A stretch of 64,000 nucleotides of DNA. Origin: Icerya purchasi. Its lineage: Eukaryota > Arthropoda > Insecta > Hemiptera > Monophlebidae. Positions 1 through 11,300 of this stretch are shown piece after piece. The DNA lies in assembly GCA_039619475.1 (NCBI GenBank), contig CM077116.1, positions 381,138,760 through 381,202,759 on the forward strand, read 5' to 3'. Below the pieces are notes generated by a model. That model was not told the origin of the DNA and made no database searches. It saw only the letters and a list, made by a program, of their open reading frames with translations. The first letter of the stretch is position 1; every line of letters starts with the position of its first letter. The position numbers and the translations under genes are program-made.

Positions 1-1509
1 CAAAGACGAAAAAATTTTTAATAAAACCACTCGAATTAAAAACAAAAAGATTTTTATAACCTTCAATAGATTCATCCTCGTTAAAGTTGTTCAAATAGTA
101 TATGTTATACAAAAGTTTATAAAATTATTTGCATCTCAAAATTCAAAAGAAGTTATAAATATAGGATATTTCCAGTATCATAGTAATTATGCCACGTCAC
201 TTAAAGGTATCCCTAAATAAAATTACTGATGAAATTAAAAAACATCTACAGAATATATTTGACCAAGAAAAAGTCTGTATTGGACTATCAAACCTTGTTT
301 GGAACGCCATATATAAAGAATTAAATTACAAAATTTCACCAACATCACTGTATACTATGGTAAATGTAATAGAAATGGTATGTTAACAAAATTAGGTATC
401 AGTATTTTTGAAGATATACAACAGATAGAGGTAACTGTAGATGACAAGAAACATGAAAAATGTAGTGAATCTTCTGCAACTGATGATTTAGAAAATGAGG
501 AAAAATATATGGATACATTAAAATTGATATTCCAAATAACTACGACAAAAATAAATTTAACAATGAGTTTGAACAATAAATACAGTGATTCCAAATAACT
601 GCTGAATAGTGGGGTAGCGTACAATATCGTGATATTATTTACAATGAGGAGAGAACAGGTATCACTAGGGTAAAACGTTATAATATTTTAAAGTCTCATT
701 TACGGACTAAGTTATTCCATAAATATTTTTGGCGAGAAACAAGACTTCCTTGTTTCCTAGTGTATAAAAGAACAAATATATATGAGGATCGGTTAAATTA
801 TTGTGTTTTAATTGCTGTTTGCACTTTATGTAAAAGCAAATTAAAAGGTATTCTTCCAACAAAACCAGTATTGAATTCTGTAGCTATATTCAGTTATACA
901 TATCAAGGAAATTTTAAAAATTTTAAACCCACGAAGAAAAGAAAATTTACAGATTTAAAAAAAAATGGATAAAATTATTAATGAAAAAACATCTTGTAAT
1001 AGTTCTAATGCAAGCCGATAGACTTTTGAGATTAGATAATTTTTTAAAGTTACATATTTTATCAATAAATAGTTCTATGAAATTATTTAATTTTGAATTA
1101 AGTGCGGGTATTGTAAGAGTAATATCTTGCGATCAGAAACTAAAAAAATAACACTGCCACTTATTCCAAGACAGAAGGAACTTTTATGCACATATTCAAA
1201 ATCAAATGTTGAACATTCTTCAAAAAATGTAAATCAGGAAGTTAATTGTTTTCAAATGCCTTTAATAAGCGACGAGAAAAAAACAGAAGAAAATTGGTGA
1301 AATCATTCAATCAAAAAGTGCTAAAAAAAGAAAATCCAAATATTTAACTAAAAAAAAAGAAATCTTGCACAGAAATATACATATTTTCATGAACTGCTCC
1401 AAGACAATAGGATTAATAAAAAATCGATCAAGGTCATCTTTTAAATCTACATGGTTACTAGAAGGGAATTTTATGTTATCAAACACATGCACGTTTGATT
1501 CAGTTATTC

Positions 1510-1904
1510 AAATTGTAGCTAAGTCGTCGCGATAGCCTAGTTGCTAGAGCGCTTGGCTTTCATTATGGAGGTCACAAGTTCGATCCCGGGCGACGACAGA
1601 ACTTATTACAAGAATTAAATAAATAATCGCTAATAATCATGTGGAAGGCAATGGCAAACCACCACGTACAACATCATATGCGCGCTAGGTCAGTACATAG
1701 CAGACACACACGGGACTGCACTCGTAGCGCGATAACAAGCGGCTACGATCAGTTCCGAATGTAGTCTTGCGCGTGTCACTCGCGTTGCATATTAAAATTG
1801 CCTAGTACACTACGTATATCTGTACGGCTGAGATGTACGAATAGGTAGTCGCCGACGCTCAGGAATTAAGTATGGCACTATAAGAAGAAGAAGAAATTGT
1901 AGCT
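1510..1904. repeat. Target-site duplication flanking SINE copy 1
   Basis: The 11-mer AAATTGTAGCT occurs at 1510-1520 and again at 1894-1904, directly bounding the SINE. This length and arrangement fit LINE-mediated (target-primed) insertion. Removing one copy and the SINE restores continuity of the host reading frame around it. Confidence 0.85.
1521..1893 (+). mobile_element. tRNA-derived SINE, copy 1 (full length, flanked by 11-bp TSD)
   Basis: The first 75 nt (1523-1597) look like a complete tRNA-related head. Its ends GTCGTCGC and GCGACGAC pair perfectly, there is a polymerase III A box (TAGCCTAGTTGC, 1533-1544), and a B box (AGTTCGATCCC, 1577-1587). A ~280-bp body follows and ends in an (AGA)n-rich tail (about 1882-1893). 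The element is bounded by direct repeats AAATTGTAGCT at 1510-1520 and 1894-1904, a clean target-site duplication. It interrupts the peptidase-like pseudogene exactly between VIQIVA and VAVCYC. Related copies lie at 60.2-60.56 kb (minus) and, more decayed, at 28.65-28.95 kb. Confidence 0.88.
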
Positions 1905-2622
1905 GTATGTTATTGCGATAGCGCATAATACGAAAGATCCGTGGTTAGAAAAAAAGAAAATTACGCTTTATATGACCTTGTGTACACACTTTTACGCGGT
2001 GATGTCACAACTCAAACTTATAGAAAACGAGCAAAAATTTAACTTAAATATCGAAATGGAGAATTAATGCCACATAATACATATTTCGTCGTTTTCAGTG
2101 GAACAGCCTAGCCTGTTGATACACTCTGTAAAAAAATATTTCATGATCCATCAGTTAATTTTCAAATTAACTGCGAAAAATGTAAAATCGTTATAGATGT
2201 TTGTATTAACATAAGTATCGGTGAAACTAAAGAACTATTAGAATATTTAAATGAAGAAATGAATTCTTTCAAGTTATGTAATATATGTTCTCTTTCAGAT
2301 GCAGAAAATATTACAGCGATACAGAGTATAATGTACATTTAATATTTAATATAATTAACTTATCCAATTTGGCTGATTTTCAAATAGAATTATATAAAAT
2401 GTCATTAACTCTAGCTGTAAATTTAGATATTTATTATTTAAGAAGAGAGGTTGTACAACAACTAATAAACAAAGGTCAACGATTTCATATACTACTATAG
2501 GCCATTACCATGCCCACAGTTATCAGGAGCCATGGCAGATCTATCATGACACAAAAGAAACAGTGGTAAATGTAAATAATACAGAGGGCGTTAATATTCA
2601 AATTGTAGTATATTCAAAATAG

Positions 2623-3581
2623 TGCACACAACACTTTCAAAAATAATTTTATACGATTAGTAAATTTTTATATCGCCCATACAAATTTTTGTTATACTTC
2701 GGATTTTCTACTTTTTTTGTTTTCTCTTTTATTACAATGATGAGCAATTTCACCCGTGTTGATTATTTTGATTTATTTTATACGTTCTCTTTATATGTTT
2801 TCATTTTATATGCAATATTACTTTTAATAACTATTTCTTGATATAATATTGTTGAATTATATGTTTTATTAAGCTTTTTAAATAATCAGTGTCATAATTA
2901 CATTTGGTTGTGTACTATTTTTATTCTTTTAATTTAAATTTTTGTAATATTTCTTTAATTGAAACATTTTATACTTCGTATATCTGTATAAAAATAAATA
3001 ACTATTGCAGTGACCAAATGTAAATGTTTTACGCACACTAATACTTATTTTTTTGCCTCCTGTATTATATTTTTTCTTTGTCTGATTTTATAAAAAGGTT
3101 TATTATATATTTTAATATGTCTGTTATTTTTTGAAAAATAAACAAATTTAGACAAATTTTTTTAATGAAAGAACTTGTGATTCTTAGTATTTATTTTTTT
3201 TAATGGTTAATGTAATTGAATGAAGGATGCTAAAATTATGATAAATTGAAAGAAAATATTATTTTGAACAAACATACAATTAAACTTCATCGGAAAATAT
3301 AAATAAAAAATTAATCATCGACATGTTTCGGGAACACAGCCCCATATTCATGGTGTATTACAAAACTATAAATTAATAAACTACAACTTATAAATTTTAA
3401 ACATTAATTTTAGACATTAAAAAGCAGACTATTAATTTCCTAATAAATAAAAATGTAAAATAATCAACAGCTTTATAAATGATACTTGTTTCGATTTTTG
3501 TATTAAACGATTATTTTGCAATGAATTAATACCCCAGCAACTTCATCAGCCACTTTTTATTAATTTTGTTAGATAAAATTT
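2623..3581. other. AT-rich spacer, no gene seen
   Basis: Very AT-rich sequence with short T and A runs. All reading frames are broken by frequent stops, and I see no recognisable repeat, RNA gene or coding motif. Confidence 0.6.
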
Positions 3582-3878
3582 TAACAACTCCCCAACTATT
3601 TTTCTTCCATATTGTGGGAGATAGGGATGTGCATAAGCGATGAAAGTTTGTGCACATTTCTGCACAAACAAAGCACAAACGGATGCACTATATTTTGATA
3701 AAAAATTTCAAAGTGAGGGGGCCAACGTTTCAACAGCCCCCCAACTGTTTTTCTTTAATATTGCGGGATAAGAATGTGCACAAACGATGAAACTTTGTGC
3801 ACATTTCTGCACAAACGATGCACAAACGATTGCACTATATATTAAAAAAAAATATTAAAGTGGGGGGGCTGTTGAAAT
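3582..3878. repeat. Two-unit tandem repeat, ~148-bp unit
   Basis: Unit 1 (3582-3729) and unit 2 (3730-3878) share the order CAAC..CCCCAACT - TTTTTCTT - TATTG.GGGA - GATGTGCA/AATGTGCA - AACGATGAAA - TTTGTGCACATTTCTGCAC - AAACGATGCAC - TATAT - AAAGTG.GGGGG. Unit 2 is also framed by inverted ends, TTTCAACAGCCCCCC and GGGGGGGCTGTTGAAA, so each unit may be a small foldback-type element that was duplicated. The I-type LINE begins immediately downstream. Confidence 0.75.
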
Positions 3879-4017
3879 GGACCCGATCACAACGTCTGAA
3901 GACGAACGACATCATAGCGACGGCAACGTATCCAACACAAATTAATAAACTTCCCTTGTCCATAAAGTATTACAATTATTATTTGACTCATTCTCAAAAT
4001 AAATAAATAAATTAATA

Positions 4018-7000
4018 ATGGCTACTAGAGACAGTATTATGCAATGGAACTGCAGAGGCCTTTTCAAGCATATAGAAGAACTCAAATTACTAATTACTGA
4101 GTGGTAGCCGGGCATCATCTGTCTCCAAGAAACGCATTTGAAACCAACCCAGTCTTTCTCGCTTAAAAATTTTATAGTCTACCGATCAGATTGCTCTCAA
4201 GGAATATCAGCGTGTGGAGGTGTCGTCACACTAGTGCATAAGTCTTTCCCATCCCAACTCCTTAGTATTACCACAGGGCAACAAGCGGTAACAGTTACAG
4301 TAAAGCTGCCATCCCTTTCTTTCCCTTCTATAACAATATGTAATTGTTATTTTCCTCCTTCAGTAAATATTTCTGAAGCTCAGATTGAGAGGTTGCTTCA
4401 TCAGTTACCCATTCCCGTGACTTGGATAGGTGATTTTAACGCTCATTCCCCTCAATGGGGTGCTGCCTATACCAATACGCGGGGAAAAGTAATTTCTGAC
4501 TGCGTACTAGGTAGCGATTTAATATTGCTGAGACCTCCGTCCCATACACACTTCAATGCAACTCACAACACGTTTTCAACAATAGACCTTGCTTTCATTT
4601 CAACGGTGCTGATCCCTTACGTAAACATCATGGTGCACCACGATTTATGCTCCAGTGACCATTACCCCATTTTTATTCATTTTCCTACTCTGTCACCCAC
4701 GCGACGCCCTATCCATGTGCAACCACGATTCGCGTTCCAGAAGGCGGACTGGAGCACTTATCGAGATAAAACTATAATACCCTGTCGCCCTGCACTAAGT
4801 ATAGAAGAAAACTTGTCCATCTCCACTCATGCGATCAATAATGCAGCCCGAGCAACGATTCCGTCCACATCGAATTATCAACGCCGATGCGTTCCATGGT
4901 GGTGCCCAGAAATTAAGTCCGCAATACGCCAATGGAAAAGAGCACTTAAAAAGTTCAAGGCAACGAGGTCGCAGCAAGACTTAATCGATTTCAAAAAATA
5001 TAGAGCTAAAGCCCGCCTGCTTATACGAATTAAAAAGCGGCAATCTTGGGTAGCCTTTGTCTCCTCCATCTCAAAGGACACACCATGTGCTATAATGTGG
5101 AAGAAGATAAAGGCGCTGAATGGTAACCCTAGCTCCACTCCGACCCCCTCCTTACTTATAAATGGGACGCTGGTGACAGATGAATCCGAGGTGGCGGGTG
5201 CTTTTGCTCTCCACTTCACAAATGTTTCCTCCTCTGCTTCGTACACTCCCAATTTCTTTGCACAAAAAACATCAGTGGAAAGTGAACCAATATCATTCCT
5301 TTCCGAGAAAGATGAAGCGTTTAACCTTCCATTCTCAATAGATGAATTGAACATCCAACTAAATAAAACTAGAAACAGTGCGCCCGGTGCGGATTCAATT
5401 CACCCACTCATGTTGAAACATCTTTCTCCTTCCGCTAAAAGTCTCCTACTGCATATTTATAATCAAACCTGGTCCTCATCATCCATCCCTAACTGCTGGA
5501 AAACTGCTTTAGTAATCCCTGTCCTTAAATCAAACAAAGATCCTTTCCTTCCTCAAAGTTACAGGCCAATTTCCTTAATATCGGTCCTTTCAAAAACTCT
5601 GGAAAAAATGGTGAATAGGCGTCTCTATTCCGTCCTAGAATCTTTGGAGATCCTATCTGCAATCCAGGTCGGTGGTCCTACATCAAAATCCGCAATTATG
5701 CACCTTCTGACCCTCCAAAGGCAGATACTTACAGCCCAAAACAGAAAGCAATACTTATATTCGGTCTTTTTTGACCTTGAAAAAGCTTTCGACCGCGTAT
5801 GGTGATATGGTGTGCTTACTAAGCTGAAGAACGCCGGAATCAGCGGAAACATGGGCAATTTCATCCTTAACTTTCTTTCTGATAGGGCGATCCGAGTTAG
5901 GATCGGCTCTAAAATATCTTCCTCCTTCCTTATCGAAAATGGTATTCCGCAAGGCTCAGCGCTGAGCGTAACATGGTTTATATTATACATAAATAATATG
6001 GCAGATTGTATACGGCCGCCAGTTACAGCCCGCTTATATATTGATGATATTAATATATACCTTCCTTCTAACCTTCCGTCCAATGCGAGATCAATCCTTC
6101 AATCAACAATCAATAACTTGGAAATATGGGCTGATAACAATGGCCTGGAATACTCTCCGACAAAATCCGTATGTGTGAAATTTCACAAGAGACGCCAGCG
6201 TGATCCCGATTCCGACATAACTCTTTTCCTAAGGAATTCACCACTCCCGTTGCTCCACACAATTAAATTCTTGGGTCTTGTGTTTGATGAAAAACTGTCC
6301 TGGTCACATCACATTCACCATCTTAAAAATAAATGCATGAAATCCTTAAATATACTAAAGTGTCTGTCAAATCCGAAATATAGCATAGATCCTAAGCTCC
6401 TGCTAACTGTGTACAAATCTCTCACTTTAAGTAAATTGACCTATGGGTGCCAAGTTTATTCCTCATCAAACAAAGCACTCCTTAAATCACTTGACACAAT
6501 CCATCACACTGCTATACGAATTATCTTGGGAGCGCATAGGACGTCGCCATCGTTGGAAATCTGTTCACTAGTGGGCATCCCACCCTTAACGGTTATCCGA
6601 AATTCTTATGAATTCAGAGATTTATTTTACTGGTACCAAGCTAAATTACGCCGCAACGATAATTCAGAAATCCCACTACCGTCTTTTCCAAACGATCCCC
6701 TCCCTAGTATACTATCCCTCCTTAAGGAAAGAGGAATTAACTGGAACTCTGACCTTGCACATCAGCATGTTGAACTCCCCTGGGAGGATACTCCGATTGT
6801 TGCGGATTTATCTCTGCTGAGCGATCGCTCGGACCAGGATGTCATACTGCCGTCCCAGTACGAGGTGGAAAAAATGCAACTTTTTCCCAGCTACAGACAG
6901 CTGTATACAGATGGTGCCAAAGCAAACCCCCTCAATGGGTCCTCGCCGGTGGCTTGCGCCTACGTGGTGGAGGGAGTTGTTCATGCGGTTCGGCTCCACG

Positions 7001-7706
7001 ACTTCTGTTCAGTGCTGGAGGGGGAGCTGTATGGTATTTTCTTCTGCTTGAGAGAATATCTGCAGTCTTACCCCCAACGTCGAAATGCATTTCTAATCAC
7101 AGATTCCTTGCAATCGATTAGGACACTCCAGACACTTAAAACCTCACACACATTATCTCAAAAAATAAAGCGCATCATTAACGTGCTTTTCCGGGCTGGC
7201 TCACAGGTAACATTCTTGTGGGTCCCGGGTCATACCGGTGTGCCGGGGAATGAGCGTGTGAACTTGGCTGCTAAGGCAGCAACATATAGTCCAATGCCCG
7301 AAGGTGCCCCTCTGCCTCAGCTGGGGCCACCCTTTTTAAGCAACATAAGGCAGAGACATGGGAAATTATGTGGTCGGCTCACACATCATGGCTGCGATCC
7401 ATTAAGGTGAGCACTGAGCCTTGGTGGCCACCGATATCCATGTCCCGCAGAGAGTTTGCAGCATTAACTAGACTCCGCATAGGGCACGCAGCAATATCCC
7501 ACAACTATTTGCTGGAAGGAACATCTCCTCCCTCTGCCTGTTCCATATGCAATTCCCCAATTTCACCAACCGCTGAACACGTTCTGGAACATTGCCTGCC
7601 TGCAGACACCTCCAACTTACCGACGGTTGCGTTGTCAAACGAACCAAAACAGGTCCAGGATATGCTAAACCATATTAAAGCGGCTAACCTATTAAAACAC
7701 TTCTGA
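4018..7706 (+). pseudogene. LINE ORF2 polyprotein (endonuclease - reverse transcriptase - RNase H - zinc knuckle), 2 stops and 1 frameshift
   Basis: The start ATG at 4018 gives MATRDSIMQWNCRG, the usual N terminus of an APE endonuclease. Further endonuclease motifs are IICLQETH (~4115), GDFNAHSPQWG (~4431) and SSDHYPI (~4651). Reverse transcriptase motifs follow: SAPGADSIHPLML, SYRPISLISVLSK, FFDLEKAFDRVW, GIPQGSALSV and LYIDDINIY, where the usual A of the YADD box is I. RNase H carries YTDGAK, LEGELYGI, ITDSLQS and PGHTGVPGNE, so its D-E-D-H set is present. The end, LRIGHAAISHNYLL with CSICN...HVLEHC, is a CCHC-like knuckle. Breaks: TAG at 4105-4107, TGA at 5803-5805 (a likely CGA-to-TGA change) and a frameshift at the T run near 7331-7337, after which the frame resumes as HKAETWEIMWSA. 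The product would nick target DNA and copy the element RNA. It is dead as read, but only lightly decayed. Confidence 0.9.
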
Positions 7707-7717
7707 TCCTGCACTGA

Positions 7718-7761
7718 TCCATGTGCTGTAATAATCCCGGCAATTACACACAGCACATGGA
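7718..7761 (+). other. 3'-UTR stem-loop of the I-type LINE
   Basis: TCCATGTGCTGT (7718-7729) and ACAGCACATGGA (7750-7761) form a perfect 12-bp stem with a 20-nt loop. It lies between the ORF2 stop and the A-rich tail. Stem-loops here can serve as recognition sites for the element's reverse transcriptase; that role is inferred. Confidence 0.7.
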
Positions 7762-7859
7762 CCATATAAATTTAGGGGAGAAAAAAAAAACAAAAAAAAC
7801 ATTGAAACAAGAAGAAAAAATTTTAGACAAAAAATAGTTACGAAAACAGATCAATAAAA

Positions 7860-8331
7860 TTAATTCAAGTAGTATACGACTTTGGCAACTCAGATGTGAT
7901 AAATCAAAAACTGGCAAAGTAACAACACGGGAAATAGTTCCAAACTTAGAATACAAATGAAACATTTTTATACCGATTATAACTTCACTCAATGTTTAAC
8001 CGGACATGGAAATAATAATGGGGTGTCTATATGAAACGATTTAAAATTGCTGAATCAGACATCTGTATAGACTGTAAAGAGGAAACAGACGATTAACATT
8101 CGATTTTCGAATGCAATAAGTTTAAAAACGAAAGAGAAAAACGGAAAATAATAAAAAAACCAATAACAGAAATACGTAAAAAAAACTTTTTTAATTTGAT
8201 CAGCTTTGTCAACCATGTGTAATGAATAACAAAACAAAACACATCAACAACAAATAATAACAGTAACAATCAGAAACTCTGGCTGAAAAACCGCAAGGTA
8301 CAGCGGAGTAAATAAATAAATAAATAAAAAA
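7860..8331 (+). mobile_element. R1-like LINE 3' fragment (C-terminal zinc knuckle and tail)
   Basis: Translated pieces LWQLRCDKSKTGKVTTRE (~7880), CLTGHGNN (~7990), VYMKRFKIAESDICIDCKEE (~8027) and HSIFECNKF (~8095) match the C-terminal CxxC...HxxxxC region typical of R1-clade LINEs. At least one frameshift (near 8010-8025) and one stop (TAA near 8095) break it. It ends at about 8290-8331 in AAGGTACAGCGGAGTAAATA followed by a (AAAT)n-type tail. Its left end abuts the tail of the I-type LINE, so the younger element may have landed in or next to it. Confidence 0.65.
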
Positions 8332-11300
8332 AAGGAGAAAAAAATACGTGTAGTGAATTTTAGACTTCTTTGACTTCGTCTGCACTTAATAAATATCGAT
8401 AAATAACTAAAAAGAAAAACGGAAAATAATTTGCTGGGTCGCCAAAGTTCGAAAATGTCTTATTTTTTTAAGAAACCTTGAACTTCGTCCGAATAAATTC
8501 AATAGATAAGGAAAAAGCGTTAAAAGGTATTCCCAAATTAGCTGAATGGACCTGTAGAGCTGTGTCAGTACAAGTAATGCGCATTTTATTCTTAGGGCTA
8601 CCGTGTGTAGAGTTATTTAATTGTATTAAAATATCCGACTGCCGCATATTGTAACTTCCAAAAAGAATTTCACCTACACTGGATTATAATAGTGATCATA
8701 GTTGACATGCCTAGAAAAAAAAAAAAAAAAAAAAAAGAAATCCTACATTCTATCTTTTTTTGTTTGTATTTTATTTAGTAAAACATAGTTTATGGATTCA
8801 TGTAGACGATTTGAAAAGTACAAAAATATTATCTTTTTCTATTATTACGGTAGTTTAGTAAAATTTTATCGGTACGGTACATTTTAGATTACCGCTAGGT
8901 ACTGTTTATAGAATAAATTTAAATGCATTTGTAATGAAAATTATAAATAATTTTCTTCCGTAAACTACGTTTAATATTAATTTACTTATTAATATAATGA
9001 AAATGTAACTCTAAAGATATATTAAATAAAATGATCAATTATATATATTATACCGTTTTATGGAACGTTCGAATTGGATAGAATAAAATGTCACATTAAG
9101 AGAAAGTATATATGCTAACAAGTTGAAATTTCGGTCAAAATAAAATTGACCTTCTTGCTGTCAAAGGTAGCAGGACCGATCGTTACGTCCCTTTGCGCAC
9201 TTTATTAGACCGAGCGTTTCATTTAATTACTTTTATCCGATAAATACGTTTTTTCCCCTCTATTTGTCACTGTGTTCTCCGATGTGGAAGATAATGATTT
9301 AACAACTTATATTTACCGTTACTTCGGCGTACTTCTGACGTGAAACGTCTTGAAAATTGCTTGTGAAACGAAATCATGAAACAAAATCGCGCAACGCAAC
9401 GGCTATTATTTTTTACCGTATATATTTATATATATTTATATACATATTTATATACATATTTATATACATATTTTTTTATATATTATATATATATTTATAT
9501 AACTAACTTGAGTTTAACCTTTGAAGTTAACCGCTTCAAAGTCATTAGTCACGCGCAAAGCCATCGTAATAACGAGAAAGAAATGCCGAACTCATTCATT
9601 ACGTATCAATTGATATATGCCATCTTACTAAAAATAAATAAATAAGAGAATTGCCGTATTACTAACTAAACTAAACTGACGTAGACACGTATATTAAATA
9701 TATAATTAGAAAATTAAAGTAACCGACCACCGGTTTGGGGCTTATCATTGGCGGTGGCTGGGACTATAGTAAATGTAAACGGATGAGATTGAAAAAACAA
9801 TTGATTTATTTATTCTTTATTCGATTTCTAAAGATATTCAGAATTTATGCAGAAGTCAATATCAGATTTTCGCATTTACAGTATTTCACGTGAACTTACA
9901 CATGCCGACTGTGTACATACGGTTGGCTTGATGCCTACCGCTGCAGATAGAAGACAGCCGCGTCACTTCAAAAAGGGGAGGTTACATGTGTTGGCCGCGT
10001 GTGTTTTTTTTTTATAGGAGGTTTGTTCGATAACCTTTGACCGTTTGCATCGATTTTAATGGTCGTTTGATCGTTCGAACAGCAGATGTAAATCCACGAA
10101 TATATCATTGAACACTGAGTAGTCACATTGAAATAAACTTTAAAAAGAGGCGATTTCTTTAGGGAACTTTTTAGTAATATAGCCCCTCTTTCGACGCTTA
10201 AAATATTATAAATATTAAGCACGGAAATGTAAATTGGAAAAAACTAAGTTTTAATAAAACAAAAAATTTTAATTAATTTTAAATATGGATTCGAAGAAAG
10301 AAAATTGAAGTCCCCTCAGTAATCCATTTACAAGCTTATACTGAAATGTCTAACATATTTTTGCATACGTCATCTGGACAAACTTCAGTGATATCCTTTG
10401 TTAAAAATTGTAACGGTCAGTGGTGGTTCAATGTAAATTTAATGTGAATTAATGAATTACCAACGTTATTGTCCTACTGAAATGTAGATTCGGATAAAAA
10501 TAATGAATTAGAACCTCCAAAGCGCGATTTTCACCGCTGGCGGAATTTGAACATTGTTGTACAATATATTCTTAAACCAATACCTATCTTTATGAAGCAC
10601 CATCATTTTAGTCTGTAACTGAAAAATATGCACACTGAAAATTGTGAAGTGGAAAATTGATTATTGCAAGCAAAAAATAATTTTCATTTGTAACCACTTG
10701 GTGACACAAAATTTAACTTTGCACGGTTTTCATAGATAAATTTAACAAAAGCGAAAGTAAATTAATAAAATGTGTACATAATGAAACAGATGTTAAATGC
10801 TTATTGTAAACTTGAGGGAACTGGTGAAAATCTCTTAGGTCATTACAAAAAAATATTCGGAAAAATCACAAATTTCTTTAAAAATAAGGAAATCCTGAAC
10901 TACTCGTTCGTAGTAATGTTTTTTCCTGTTTTTCATACTTGTTTCAAATTGCTTTAGGTTTTCACGTGCAATTGTACTTTTCCATGTATTTAGGAAAAAT
11001 TAAGTGTTTTTGTGCTTTACAATTTAGTAAGAAATATGCACAGCCATATGATTATAAACAAATGAGATTATTCGTTTAATCAGCGAAAAACATTATTAAA
11101 TAATTTACGAAAGTATTATTACGGAGTAATTCTTCCGTAACGGTAAATCTTAGACACGAAAATATCCGAGCAGCATGCTTTCAGATATAACGACAAATGT
11201 TATAAGGACTAAATTATTCATCATGTCTGATTTCCACCTGTAAATTCTGTGGAGCAACATTTAGAAAAATGAGCAACTAATGTTGCGTATTTAAAAATGA

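Larger units (their letters stand above)
189..2622 (+). pseudogene. Decayed TE-like gene with ubiquitin-specific-protease-like C-terminal domain, split by a SINE
   Basis: Seen: short frame-shifted blocks all read on the + strand. Block 1 begins MPRHLKVSLNKI at 189 and shifts frame near 370. A second block around 745-970 reads PCFLVYKRTNIYEDRLNYC and then holds a CTLC pair. A third near 1400-1520 reads LLEGNFMLSNTCTFDSVIQI. After a 373-bp SINE the frame resumes with VAVCYCDSA. Further on come an INCEKCK pair (~2170), an LCNIC pair (~2275) and GHYHAHSY...PWQIYHDTKE (~2502-2550), ending in a TAG at 2620-2622. Family knowledge: a Cys box (NTC.FDS), a CxxC...CxxC finger and a GHY...W..yDD His box occur in this order in C19-type deubiquitinases. 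The arrangement also resembles multi-copy, transposon-like genes I associate with hemipteran genomes; that link is from memory. Many stops and shifts make it non-functional. Exact frame joins are uncertain. Confidence 0.6.
3880..7799 (+). mobile_element. I-type non-LTR retrotransposon (LINE), ORF2 nearly complete, 5' truncated
   Basis: The element spans a short 5' piece, the ORF2 region, a 3' UTR with a hairpin and an A-rich tail (7774-7799). The ~140 bp before the ORF2 start could be the end of ORF1: a frame beginning MDPITTSEDE runs about 22 residues to a stop. No other gag-like ORF is present, so the copy is probably 5' truncated. A weak TTGAAA match lies at 3872-3877 and 7802-7807 and may be a short target-site duplication. 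Having RNase H together with an APE-type endonuclease points to the I group rather than Jockey, R1 or RTE. Confidence 0.82.

Noticed and set aside
1523..1597. Apparent complete tRNA gene (75 nt, paired ends, A and B boxes)
   Set aside because: It is the head of a SINE: a ~280-bp body and AGA-rich tail follow, and an 11-bp target duplication bounds the whole unit.
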